Below, one piece after another: positions 47,536-56,390 of a stretch of DNA of 64,000 nt. The first letter of the stretch is position 1; each line of letters begins with the position of its first letter. The DNA comes from Shimia sp. R9_2 (GTDB lineage Bacteria > Pseudomonadota > Alphaproteobacteria > Rhodobacterales > Rhodobacteraceae), in NCBI RefSeq assembly GCF_017743735.1, contig NZ_JAGHRO010000003.1, positions 418,897-482,896 on the forward strand. The letters are read 5' to 3'. Made by a program: the position numbers and the translations under genes. The notes beneath the pieces are model-generated. The model did no database searches. It saw only the letters and a list, made by a program, of their open reading frames with translations, and had not been told where the DNA came from.

Positions 47536-48752
47536 GGGGCTATCTTCGTAAACTTGTTCACCGGCTTTTCAATCCGCGACTTGGACGGGCTCCGCCCCTC
47601 ATAGCGCTCCGCCAGCGTCAAAGGGCCAGCGGTGATCTGAAAATAGTCATAATGACCGGGCTTATCAAAGGCGCAAAGGTATTGAAAATGCAGCCGAAAA
47701 AAGCGCCAGCGCAGCTCTTTCCAACGCTCGGGCGCCAAGGTCAGCGTGAAGGCTGCAGAGACCACCAGAGGCCATTTCTTGCCGCTCTCAGGCGCAACCC
47801 CCGTCACCGAAACCGGATCACACAGAGCAAAGGCACAGCCATCTCCAGGCGCGGTTACGTCCACCCAGGTGATGTCCTCCCGCTGACAAAGAAATGCAAG
47901 ATCGCCACGTAACCGATAGGAATCACTCAAGAAAGAGACCATGGGTACAACCTGCCCAAGCGATAAAAACGCCAGTTTTGGCCCCTCTTTCGGCAGCCGG
48001 TTTTCGCGGATCAGATCGGACAGCACAGACACCGCCAAATGCGCCCCGCTGGAGTGCCCCACCACCAAAACCTCATCACAATCGCTCTGCAACGCTTCTG
48101 CAATACGCTCTTTGAACTGCGTCATTCGGGCTTCCAACGCCTCGGGATTGGCCCCGCGCGTCGACGCCGAATAGGCGTAGTCATGCATCAGATAGTAGGC
48201 AAAGAACTTCCCATCATGTCTTTGAAACCACTTGAGAATTGGCGGCACAACTAGCAGGCCAAAGACTTTGCTCCACCACGGCAACACCAGTACCAATAGG
48301 GCGCCGACACCCCAAGCCACCAGCAAGGCGAAGACCAGTTGGGTCAACAGAAAGACAACCGGATAGAGCGCGGCAATCACCGGCCCCTTGCGCAGCTTCA
48401 TCAGGCGCGCAAGTGCGCCACTGCCAATGTAGATCCACGCTGTTCGCAGGAGTTGGACATAGGTGGCAAAGATGCCCTGATCCATGCTGTCCTTGACGAT
48501 GTCTGACCAGATCAGAACCTCAAAATCCGCTTCACTTTCAACACCTTGAAAGCGCCCAGTGGCATGCCAGCCAAACGGACCAGCGCCTGCCATCTTAGGG
48601 GCAAGCGCCATCTCATACCCTGAAATCTCCGCCTGAGCGGCCCCCTCCTTGCGGTACAGTTCACGGTACCGGCGCGGGTGGATCGGGTCATATCCGGGAA
48701 TATAAAACACACGGCGCTTACGCACGCTCTGGTGTTGGGTGTTTTCGCCCAT
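47532..48752 (-). CDS. Membrane-associated alpha/beta-hydrolase paired with P450
   Basis: A 406-residue protein starting with a soluble part (VFYIPGYDPIHPRRYRELY), two membrane helices at about residues 125-148 and 150-171, and then a hydrolase part with nucleophile elbow VLVVGHSSGAHLA (GHSSG, Ser near 234). The topology puts both flanks in the cytoplasm with a hairpin in the membrane. The family is not one I know by name. It begins an operon with the P450, so it may release or esterify the P450 substrate, which is inference. Confidence 0.75.
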   Translation of the reverse strand: MGENTQHQSVRKRRVFYIPGYDPIHPRRYRELYRKEGAAQAEISGYEMALAPKMAGAGPFGWHATGRFQGVESEADFEVLIWSDIVKDSMDQGIFATYVQLLRTAWIYIGSGALARLMKLRKGPVIAALYPVVFLLTQLVFALLVAWGVGALLVLVLPWWSKVFGLLVVPPILKWFQRHDGKFFAYYLMHDYAYSASTRGANPEALEARMTQFKERIAEALQSDCDEVLVVGHSSGAHLAVSVLSDLIRENRLPKEGPKLAFLSLGQVVPMVSFLSDSYRLRGDLAFLCQREDITWVDVTAPGDGCAFALCDPVSVTGVAPESGKKWPLVVSAAFTLTLAPERWKELRWRFFRLHFQYLCAFDKPGHYDYFQITAGPLTLAERYEGRSPSKSRIEKPVNKFTKIAP

Positions 48753-48807
48753 TGGCTGCTCTCTCCTTTGGAGAGAGCATAGACCGTCAGTTGGGCAAAA
48801 TTAAGCC

Positions 48808-49560
48808 TTATCCGAGTGTTGCAAGCGCTGGGAATGTTTCCAGCAGCCAGAAGGAGAAAGTAGAGAACGCACCGGTCAGGAGCATGATGCCCACGAACAG
48901 CAGCAACCCGCCCATCACCTTCTCAATGGTACCCATATGAGGTTTGATCTTGTTCATCACGCCCATGGCACGGTTGAGGAAGACAGCAGCCAGCAGGAAC
49001 GGAATGCCCAGACCCGCTGCATAGACACCCAGCAAAACGGTGCCGCGCGCAATGGAGGCTTCACTCGCTGCAATGGAGAGAATCGCACCAAGCTGAGGGC
49101 CGATGCATGGCGTCCAGCCAAATGCGAAGGCAAGCCCAAGCACATAGGCACCAAAGGCCGATCCGCCAGAGTCCCCGGCATCAATCCGGGCTTCGCGATC
49201 CAGAAACGGGATGCGGAAGACATTCAGGAAGTGCAGACCAAAGATGATCACCACGCCCCCGGCGATTTTGCTGAAAAGCTCTTGGTTTTGCAGGAAAAAT
49301 GCACCAAATGCCGAGGCCGTAAACCCTAGGAACAGGAAGACCGTAGAGAGCCCCAGCACAAAGAACAGCGCCGTGATAATGACCTTCCGGCGCGCCTCCT
49401 GTTGGGTGGTGAGCTCTGACATGCTCATGCCACTCATATAGGCAAGATAGGGCGGCACGATCGGCAGCACACAGGGGCTCAGAAACGAGATGGTCCCCGC
49501 CAGCAAAGCCACGAACATGGCAGGGAGCAGCCCTGCATCGATGATATCAATTCCAAACAT
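48808..49560 (-). CDS. ccdA: Thiol:disulfide transporter CcdA (cytochrome c biogenesis)
   Basis: A 250-residue membrane protein with six helices that moves reducing power from cytoplasmic thioredoxin to periplasmic thioredoxin-like proteins for c-type cytochrome maturation. The two helix-embedded cysteines are in TISFLSPCVLPIVPPYL and AFGWTPCIGPQLGAIL, the DsbD-beta/CcdA signature. ATG 49560 is chosen because an extended frame upstream (to 49815) has no CcdA sequence and overlaps tusA on the other strand. Divergent from tusA across 93 bases. Confidence 0.94.
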   Translation of the reverse strand: MFGIDIIDAGLLPAMFVALLAGTISFLSPCVLPIVPPYLAYMSGMSMSELTTQQEARRKVIITALFFVLGLSTVFLFLGFTASAFGAFFLQNQELFSKIAGGVVIIFGLHFLNVFRIPFLDREARIDAGDSGGSAFGAYVLGLAFAFGWTPCIGPQLGAILSIAASEASIARGTVLLGVYAAGLGIPFLLAAVFLNRAMGVMNKIKPHMGTIEKVMGGLLLFVGIMLLTGAFSTFSFWLLETFPALATLG

Positions 49561-49653
49561 GTGGCAACACTTAGTGTATCCCCGCGCCAAGGTCACCCAT
49601 GCTCCGGTAACATCCTTGTGGACACTTCGAAACATCGCGCATATGTGATTTTC

Positions 49654-49875
49654 ATGGATCTGGAAATTGACGCCCTCGGCCTTCTGTGCCCCCTCCCCGT
49701 TCTGCGCCTGCGCAAGCGCATGGAGCCCCTGCAACAAGGTGCCAAAGTGCTGCTGATCGCAGATGATCCCGCCGCCATCGTAGACGTTCCGCACTTCTGC
49801 GTTGAAGCCGGTCATCAGTTTATCGACATGTCAGAAGTGGACGGTCGGTTGGAGTTTACGATCCAAAAAGGCTGA
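49654..49875 (+). CDS. tusA: TusA-family sulfur carrier protein
   Basis: A 73-residue sulfur carrier. The start LEIDALGLLCPLPVLRLRKRM includes the CPxP motif, with Cys as the persulfide carrier and the N-terminal cap of the helix. TusA relays sulfur for tRNA 2-thiouridine and other thiolations. Divergent from ccdA, and the only gene of its unit before a terminator hairpin. Confidence 0.9.
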   Translation: MDLEIDALGLLCPLPVLRLRKRMEPLQQGAKVLLIADDPAAIVDVPHFCVEAGHQFIDMSEVDGRLEFTIQKG

Positions 49876-49957
49876 GCTGAGAGCCCTTTCACATCCATAC
49901 AATGCCAAGCACTGTGGGAACACAGCCCTCAACGTAACCTGCTGACAAACATAAAAA

Positions 49958-50000
49958 AGCCCGAGACGATCCAGCGATTCTAGCAGGATCATCCCGGGCT
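49958..50000. terminator. Bidirectional terminator hairpin between tusA and the transporter gene
   Basis: Arms AGCCCGAGACGATCC and GGATCATCCCGGGCT pair at 13 of 15 positions around a 13-base loop, preceded by six A and followed by CTTTCTT, so it can stop transcription from either side. Confidence 0.78.
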
Positions 50001-50023
50001 CTTTCTTGTTTCAGGCCAATTTA

Positions 50024-50099
50024 GCGTTTCGCAAAACAGCGGCACCAAATTTGGCGCGGCACCGCTGCCAAGGCATCCCCACCGTTATCTGCGAAACGC
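50024..50099. repeat. Nested triple inverted repeat
   Basis: Three pairings share one axis: GCGTTTCGC (50024-50032) with GCGAAACGC (50091-50099), CAGCGG (50037-50042) with CCGCTG (50062-50067), and the central palindrome CCAAATTTGG (50045-50054). The first two are exact. The arrangement can fold into one long stem with side loops on either strand and sits between a terminator and the transporter gene's end. Confidence 0.6.
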
Positions 50100-50130
50100 C
50101 GGGGACCTTAGTGTGTGTGGCACCAGCCTA

Positions 50131-51039
50131 TCACGCAGAGGCGTCAGCTGGTGTTGCCTCCACAGCCTCATCGCGGCTCAACCAGCGGAACAGGAACATC
50201 ACTGGCAGCACCACCACATACATCGTGATCGAGTACATGGCAGACGGCAACGCCAGTGGCACCTCAGCAAAGTTGGTCGAGGTCACGGTGATCACAATGG
50301 CCAGCGTGATGCCAAGCGGAGAGTTCTGAACGCTTGTCTCGATGCTGACCGTCTTGGACTCAGTCTTGTTGAGACCAAAGAGACGCGCCACCAACAAGCC
50401 CATCACCACGAGCACCGCAGGCAGCAGCATTGTCGCGTAGCCAAGGGTCGGCATGTTGTCGATGATCACCTGACGGTTGCTGGCGAACAGCGCGAGCAGC
50501 AGCAACACCCAAAGAACGATGGCGATGTTTTGCAGCGGACGCTCCAAACGACGCGCAAGCTTGTTCACCACCGCACGCACAAAAACACCGGTCAGAACTG
50601 GAAGTGTGGTGACGAGGAAGGTGAAGATCGCGATATCAAAGAAGGAGAAATCCGGCGCTTCAGAACCCATCAGATAAAGAATGGACCAGGTCGCAAGCGG
50701 TGGCACCGTGATAAAGGCAATCACGGATGTAACAGCCGTCATGGAGACTGACAGCGCAAGATCACCGCGCGACAGCTTGGTGATCACGTTGGAGCTCACC
50801 CCGCCCGGGCAGAAGCTCAGCAGCATCAAACCAGCGCCCAAAACAGGCGGCAAATCCAGCGCCATCACAACGCAGAAAGCGGCAAACGGCAGCAGCGCGA
50901 TCTGTGCAAAAGCACCGATAGCAAAGGCGGTGCGACGTGTGAAAAAACGTTTGAAGTCAGCGACTTACAGGCCAAGACCCAATGAGAACATAATGAAAGC
51001 CTGCGCTGCAGGCACCACCACGTTGATTGCGAAGTCCAT
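50131..51039 (-). pseudogene. BASS-family transporter gene interrupted by a nonsense codon
   Basis: The intact ATG at 51039, with GGAGGA upstream, starts DFAINVVVPAAQAFIMFSLGLGL, then an in-frame TAA at 50967-50965 replaces one codon at position 25. Beyond it, the same frame continues without a gap to 50131: VADFKRFFTRRTAFAIGAFAQIALLPF...LGAGLMLLSFCPGGVSSNVI and further, the bile acid:Na+ symporter (SBF/BASS) pattern with the FCPGG segment. Only one base change would restore it. Restart inside would produce a protein without the first helix. The gene is downstream of the acyl-CoA ligase on the same strand. The substrate would be an organic acid anion or sterol derivative. Confidence 0.83.
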
Positions 51040-51105
51040 AGTATTCCTCCCTTGAGTGAATTGGGGTTGCCTGAAGCGCTCTCCTCTGGCGCCGCAGGCG
51101 ACTGA

Positions 51106-53040
51106 TCAGTCCTCGTAGTCGACGTTAAAAGCATAAAGACCGAGGACATGACGCATCTCGTCGGTACTGTTTACCATACGTAGTTTCGCCACAATGCCGC
51201 GCTGATTGTCCTGCGTCAGTTCCAGCTCAGCGATATCGAGGTTTTTCGCTGCGGCTTCAGCTCGGATGACGCGTTCGATCTCCATCATCATCAGGCTTGG
51301 CTTGTGGATCTTTCCAACACCCGTCACCGGAAGCTCTTCCAGTCGGATGAAATCTTTCGGGACGGCAGCCCGCTCAGCCACGTTGCTTGCCGCAAACTCG
51401 GCAAGTTCCGCCGTGGAGAGCTCTTCCCCCTGGTAGTAGAGAACAGGCAACTCACCGACCTTGGCGTCGGGTCGGCCGATTGCAGCGGCCATGGTGATGC
51501 CCGGGTGCGTGTGCATCGCCTCTTCGATGATCTTCGGGTCGATATTATGACCGCCGCGAATGATCAGCTCTTTCTTGCGCCCGGTCATCCAGAAGTATCC
51601 TTCAGCATCCTGACGCGCCAGATCGCCGGTGCTCATCCAGCGCTCGCCCTCGATCTCGAAGAAAAACCCTTTGTTCTGGCTCTCAACCAGATAGCCGTCA
51701 AAGACGTTTGGTCCAGAGATCAGGATGACCCCGACCTCATCAATCTCGGCCCAGCGTTCAAAGCTGTCGTCGTCCGCCAAAACAGCACAGCGCATTTTCT
51801 GGTGCGGCAGCCGCAGACCAATGGAGCCAATACGCGCGCCGCCATCCGGATGTGTCGGGTTCAAGGAGGAGGCCACCGCCCCTTCTGTCAGACCGTAGCC
51901 TTCAACAATCGGGATGCCTGTCTGCTCGACAAAGTTGTTGAACAACTCAACCGGCATCGGCGCAGCACCGCAGGCGCCAAATTTGACGGAAGAGATGTCC
52001 AGCCCCTCGCGCGGCACATCAAACAACGCGGAATAAACGGTTGGTACTCCAGAGAAAGTGACAATCTTGTAGTGATCAACAATCTTCCAAAAATTCGGAA
52101 ACACCCCATCGCCCCTATAGCCTTGCGGCGTCGCCAGCACGACGTTGCCACCTGACATCAGTACCAACAGGCCGGTCATCAAGATTGCGTTGGAGTGAAA
52201 CAGCGGCAGGCCGCAGAGCACCGAAACGCCCGGAGAGGAGATCTCCGGGTTAAACTGCGCAAGCGCCCATGCGTCATAGACCTCAGAGGCATGGGTCCGT
52301 GGGGCGATCTTTGGCAGGCCCGTAGTGCCTCCGGTGCAGAGCATCGTAGAGGTATCTGAGGCTTTTGGAGCTTCAAATTCCAGATCGTCAGACCGCGCCC
52401 CTTTGATCAGGTCCTCAAAGCGTGTGACCGGTATCGGGCGCTTGAAAATACGCAGCTTGGACGGCCGGCTCTTTCCCAAAGCCCGGAAACCGGATGCCGC
52501 AGTCCCATCCATCCATCCAAAGACGCTACAGGTCACAATATGCTGGATGCTGGGCACCATCAGAACCACCGCGCGGCACTTTTCCCAAAGATCTGTGCGT
52601 GGCGTTTTTTCCAGTGTCACCAAGACTTTGGTGTTTGCAGCCTTGAGCAATTCAGCAATCTGATCCGCCTCCAGAAGCGGATTGATGGCCAGCACACGCC
52701 CCGCAGCGGAACCGCCCCAGATCACCATATGTGTTTCCGGCAGGTTCGGCAGCACATAGGCAACCACATCATTGGGACCAACGCCAAACTTGCGCAGCGC
52801 GTTAGCGGTTTGAGTGACTTTTGCCAGCAGCTCGCCATGTGTCAGCGTCTTCGGCTTGTCGTAATCTTTGCCGGAGACAAAAAAGCTGATCGCAGGCGCT
52901 GCCGGATTGAGCGCCGCGCCACGTTTCAGCGCGTCATAGGTGGTGGCAGGAAGGTCATGGCTGTTTAGCGGCGTTTGTTCAAAGCTTACGATATCAGCAA
53001 GATTTGCGAAACCGGTTTGAATGGCGTGGCTCTGGTTCAT
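51106..53040 (-). CDS. Acyl-CoA synthetase (AMP-binding enzyme)
   Basis: A 644-residue ANL-family ligase that activates a carboxylic acid as acyl-AMP and transfers it to CoA. The P-loop STMLCTGGTTGLPKIAPRTH, the A5 motif VEGYGLTEG, the A7-A8 region WMSTGDLARQDAEGYFWMTGRKKELIIRGGHNIDPKIIEE and the late Lys in VGKIHKP, which drives adenylation, are all present. A C-terminal extension of about 50 residues follows that Lys. The substrate cannot be named; location next to a BASS transporter and hydroxylase suggests an imported hydrophobic acid. Same strand as the esterase and hydroxylase. Confidence 0.92.
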   Translation of the reverse strand: MNQSHAIQTGFANLADIVSFEQTPLNSHDLPATTYDALKRGAALNPAAPAISFFVSGKDYDKPKTLTHGELLAKVTQTANALRKFGVGPNDVVAYVLPNLPETHMVIWGGSAAGRVLAINPLLEADQIAELLKAANTKVLVTLEKTPRTDLWEKCRAVVLMVPSIQHIVTCSVFGWMDGTAASGFRALGKSRPSKLRIFKRPIPVTRFEDLIKGARSDDLEFEAPKASDTSTMLCTGGTTGLPKIAPRTHASEVYDAWALAQFNPEISSPGVSVLCGLPLFHSNAILMTGLLVLMSGGNVVLATPQGYRGDGVFPNFWKIVDHYKIVTFSGVPTVYSALFDVPREGLDISSVKFGACGAAPMPVELFNNFVEQTGIPIVEGYGLTEGAVASSLNPTHPDGGARIGSIGLRLPHQKMRCAVLADDDSFERWAEIDEVGVILISGPNVFDGYLVESQNKGFFFEIEGERWMSTGDLARQDAEGYFWMTGRKKELIIRGGHNIDPKIIEEAMHTHPGITMAAAIGRPDAKVGELPVLYYQGEELSTAELAEFAASNVAERAAVPKDFIRLEELPVTGVGKIHKPSLMMMEIERVIRAEAAAKNLDIAELELTQDNQRGIVAKLRMVNSTDEMRHVLGLYAFNVDYED

Positions 53041-53211
53041 AGCAATCCTTGAATTTGTGTCCGAGACTGCGCGGATACCGGACCTAAGCCCCCAGATGAT
53101 CCTGCGCTAACGGCTATTGGAGTGTCTGAATAAGGGATAGGAAACACGGCGGCTGCAGACAGTGCTCCAACCGTGCGACAAGCTTGTTGACGTGTTTCCC
53201 AGCGCGCCATC

Positions 53212-54158
53212 TTAGGTGGCCCCGTAGTGTTGATCGATCATGCGCCCGAATTCGCGCTCGACCCAATTGTGCACGTCGATGGTCGGCTGAGCGTCTGGCA
53301 CATTGTCTTCCATCGCGTGGAAAAGACCGTCAAAAATGCGGAATGTCACATCGTTTCCAGCTGCTTCAACGCGCTCTACGATGTATTTGACTTCATTCAT
53401 AAGAATGTCGTCAGCGCCGACGTAGCTGAGCATGGGCGGAAGACCGGAGAGATCCGTTGCCAAAGCCGGCACTGCTAGGCTGGGATGTCGTAGCGTTTCT
53501 CCGCACGAAGACCGCGCAACAACAGGTGCCACGCCATCACACCATGCTCTTTGGTCCAGGTGATCTTGTCTTTGGGCAATGCACTCCAATTCTTGGAGCG
53601 GTCGTCAACCATCGGATAAAGCGGCATCTGAAAGGCGATATTCACGTCCCCTGTGTCGCGCGCGCGCAATGCTGTTGAAAGCGCGATGCCGCCGCCGGAG
53701 CTGTTGCCCGCAACAATGATGGACTGGCTGTTCCCACCGATGCTTTCGGCATTGTCGCGCGCCCAAAGCAGCGCGTCATAGCAATCGTCATGCCCAGCGG
53801 GGTACGGGGCCTCCAATGAGGAACGAAACGCAGGTGCCACAATGATACAGGGGCGCGTTTTCATCAGGCGCTCGTAGATCGCGTGATGGCGCTCCGGCCA
53901 TCCGGTCGCAAAACCACCGCCATGGAAATAGACCACAACAGGGAGAGGCCCCTTGGCATCCGCAGGCTTATAGATGCGCGTGCGGATGGTCCCATTGCCG
54001 TCCCGTCTTGGAATGGCGACGCGCTCATTGACGGCCCCTTCCAAGTCTCGCAACGCCGCTTTCTTGCTGCCGCGCAAAGAAAACCGCAGTCCTGCCGGGC
54101 GCTTGATCAGCCACATGGCAAAACGTTGTTTCAAAGGTCTCAGATCGTTTTTTGACAT
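53212..54158 (-). pseudogene. Frameshifted alpha/beta-hydrolase (hormone-sensitive lipase type)
   Basis: The first frame (54158 to 53475) encodes the HSL-family N-terminal half with oxyanion motif FHGGGFATG and nucleophile elbow VAGNSSGGGIA, then ends at TAG after EKRYDIPA. The next frame, overlapping it, continues VPALATDLSGLPPMLSYVGADDILMNE (catalytic Asp) and FHAMED (catalytic His) to 53212. A missing C in the CCC run near 53482 accounts for the change of frame. The broken upstream product lacks two members of the catalytic triad. If real, it is a recent pseudogene; otherwise it is a sequencing error in a homopolymer. Confidence 0.82.
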
Positions 54159-54306
54159 TAGTAACTAGAGCTCAGTTCGAATGAGGACAGAGATCATCGC
54201 TGAATGATCACAGACGGGCGCTCTCAGCACGTGCCGACGCGATGCCGACGGAAACCCCATCGGCATCGCATTGGTTTTTCGGACAACATGCCAATCACGT
54301 GTCGGA

Positions 54307-55023
54307 TTACTCCGCTGGGGTGGTGTTCCCCATACCCTTGGCCTTCGCCCATTCGTCAGAGCTGAAGTAAAGGGTGCCGCAGAGCCAATCAAAGAGCGGC
54401 AGAGTGATGTTGAAGTTGCCTTCTGCCATCAGGTGACGGTTGTGGTGCACCGTGTGGAACAGTCGCAGATAAGTCCAACCTGGGATCAGTTTGAAGATCC
54501 GTTCGGTGACAGAGCCTTTCTGCAGGTGGTAGCTGAAGTGCAGCACCTCATATGCCAGATAGCAGCACATGATGGTCACAAACGCCAACCAGCCATAGTT
54601 CCAGCCCAGTACAAAGTAAGACACAAGGCCCGCAGGCAGCGCGAACACGACCGCAGTCGCAACCAACAGCGCGATCGGGAAGATCACAACACGCCAGTCG
54701 AGCACCATCTGATATTCCATGTCATGCACGACAAAGAACGTATGGTGGTCGCCGGTGTGGCGCTGGTAGAAGAACTTGAACAGATCTGTCTTCTTGTGAC
54801 CCCAAAAGCAGTGGGTGTACCACTCTGCCCAATTGTAGACGACATACAACGCCACAACGAACAGGATCTGCAAAAGGGTGACATTTTCCAATTGGGAAAT
54901 GCCGAAACTGATCAACCCGCCTGCTCCGAAGAGAACAACAGAGAGGTGTAGAAAACCACTGTAGTTGGGGCTGATAGCTGCGCGATAGCGAGCGCGAAAT
55001 TTTTCGCGTGCTTCATCGTTCAT
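54307..55023 (-). CDS. Fatty acid hydroxylase/sterol desaturase-superfamily membrane protein
   Basis: A 238-residue integral membrane di-iron oxygenase. Four hydrophobic segments surround the histidine boxes, such as EWYTHCFWGHKKTDLFKFFYQRHTGDHHTFF, EVLHFSYHLQKG and LFHTVHHNRHL, which bind the two irons. The family includes sterol C4/C5 oxidases, carotenoid hydroxylases and lipid hydroxylases. ATG 55023 has a strong Shine-Dalgarno GGGAGGA. It is the first gene of the minus-strand cluster and divergent from the LysR gene. Confidence 0.88.
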   Translation of the reverse strand: MNDEAREKFRARYRAAISPNYSGFLHLSVVLFGAGGLISFGISQLENVTLLQILFVVALYVVYNWAEWYTHCFWGHKKTDLFKFFYQRHTGDHHTFFVVHDMEYQMVLDWRVVIFPIALLVATAVVFALPAGLVSYFVLGWNYGWLAFVTIMCCYLAYEVLHFSYHLQKGSVTERIFKLIPGWTYLRLFHTVHHNRHLMAEGNFNITLPLFDWLCGTLYFSSDEWAKAKGMGNTTPAE

Positions 55024-55083
55024 GGCTCGTTCCTCCCTAGTTAAGCCAACTAGGGCAATAATAGGAGGCGTTGATATCACGTC

Positions 55084-55093
55084 TAATATATTA
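55084..55093. promoter_or_regulatory. AT palindrome in the LysR divergent promoter region
   Basis: TAATATATTA is a perfect ten-base palindrome in the 106-base AT-rich gap between the hydroxylase and the LysR gene. LysR-type regulators usually bind such palindromes between divergent targets. The assignment is by position and shape only. Confidence 0.4.
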
Positions 55094-55129
55094 CAAAACC
55101 ATATTATAACTTTGGTGAATGAACTCGCA

Positions 55130-56077
55130 ATGTTAAGAAATCATGACTTAAATTTGCTTCCAATCTTCGAAGCCCTTATGCGCGAACAGCATTTGTCGCG
55201 TGCTGCAGAGCGTCTGAACATGAGTCAGCCAGCCGTCAGCAACGCACTAAAACGGCTGCGGCTGGAGTTTGAAGACGACCTTTTTGTGCGGACAGCGCGC
55301 GGTCTAAAACCAACTCAAAGGGCATTTGATCTGCATGAGCGAATCCAACCGGCATTGGTTTCTATCCTTGATGGCTTTGAGGATCGCGGCTTTGAAGCCG
55401 AAACCTTTTCCCGAACAATCACCATCGCAATGAACCATGCCGTTGAATACCTTTGGGGCGGCGCGTTGCTGCAGGCCATCCGCGCGCAGGCCCCCATGGC
55501 CAAACTCAAAGTGCATCCAGACTACAGCGACGACATACCTAATCAACTGAAAGCGGGCCACCTCAGCTACGCCGTGGACTACAACCCCTTGCCCGAAGAT
55601 CAGTTCAGCTCAATCGCTTTAGCGCATGAGAAACTGACACTGATCTGCTCTGCGGATCATCCAAAGGCCAACTCGGGCTTTGACATCGCGGATTTTGAAA
55701 CTCTGCCCCAAGCCTCTCTCCTACGGCGCTCAGAGTGGATCCGCTCCAAAAACAGCAGACGCCACACGCCGCTTGAGTATCTCATGGGTGAAGAGCTGCC
55801 CAACCGAAACGTTGTCGTTCAGGTGGCAAGCTTCCTCTCGATCCCCAGTATCGTCGCCTCCACGGATTTGATAGCGGTTGTGCCACAGCAGCTTGCCGAC
55901 CCGCTCCTGCAAACCGGTGCGCTATGCGCCCACGATCTGCCCTTTGAGTGCCCTGACGTTGTCTTGCACCTGTTTTGGCACAAGAGTCGGAACCGCGATC
56001 CTAGCCATATCTGGCTTCTGGACCTCCTCAAGGACCGCGCAAGAGTGGCTTTTGGTGCGATGCCTGAGCGACAATAA
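55130..56077 (+). CDS. LysR-family transcriptional regulator
   Basis: A 315-residue regulator with an N-terminal winged helix-turn-helix (LLPIFEALMREQHLSRAAERLNMSQPAVSNALKRLRLEFEDDLFVRTARGLKPT), then a co-inducer-binding domain of periplasmic-binding type, similar in arrangement to the NodD/NahR type. ATG 55130 is used; a GTG at 55115 is an alternative. Divergent from the hydroxylase, it is the likely activator of the hydroxylase-esterase-ligase-transporter cluster, induced by a pathway compound. Confidence 0.93.
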   Translation: MLRNHDLNLLPIFEALMREQHLSRAAERLNMSQPAVSNALKRLRLEFEDDLFVRTARGLKPTQRAFDLHERIQPALVSILDGFEDRGFEAETFSRTITIAMNHAVEYLWGGALLQAIRAQAPMAKLKVHPDYSDDIPNQLKAGHLSYAVDYNPLPEDQFSSIALAHEKLTLICSADHPKANSGFDIADFETLPQASLLRRSEWIRSKNSRRHTPLEYLMGEELPNRNVVVQVASFLSIPSIVASTDLIAVVPQQLADPLLQTGALCAHDLPFECPDVVLHLFWHKSRNRDPSHIWLLDLLKDRARVAFGAMPERQ

Positions 56078-56390
56078 CGAGAGCAAACCCACTGGCAAAA
56101 AGAACGCCTTTATGCCTCTCGTAAAGATTGCATCCGTCGCTCCGACCAAACCGTTATGGTTAATTCTCCCCCAGCGAAACCTAATCGTTCTGCACCAATT
56201 TTGTGACATCATCAAAACGCTTTTGCGCCAAGCCAGAAAGGCTCAAAGGGCATTCATCCAGCCTTTCCATTACCCACCTGCGCTACCTCCAAACCCAGTA
56301 TTCGTTTGATTTTGAGGGGCAAAATGGCGTATCGCTTACGAAGAACGACTTTTAATCAGTACTTTCATTTTATGTCACTTCGTTTGATCC
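56078..56390 (+). other. 313-base gap before the secretion operon
   Basis: No protein gene is supported. It holds a perfect eight-base inverted repeat GAAAGGCT (56236-56243) / AGCCTTTC (56260-56267) with a 16-base loop, and becomes AT-rich toward the TolC start. Promoters for the secretion operon are expected near its right end, but no clear -35/-10 pair is convincing. Confidence 0.6.

Noticed and set aside
49561..49815. N-terminal extension of CcdA by 85 residues
   Set aside because: The extension lies over tusA on the opposite strand, has no CcdA sequence and would remove the divergent promoter.
55114..55130. LysR start at GTG 55115
   Set aside because: ATG 55130 is the better start; no Shine-Dalgarno supports the GTG, though it cannot be ruled out.
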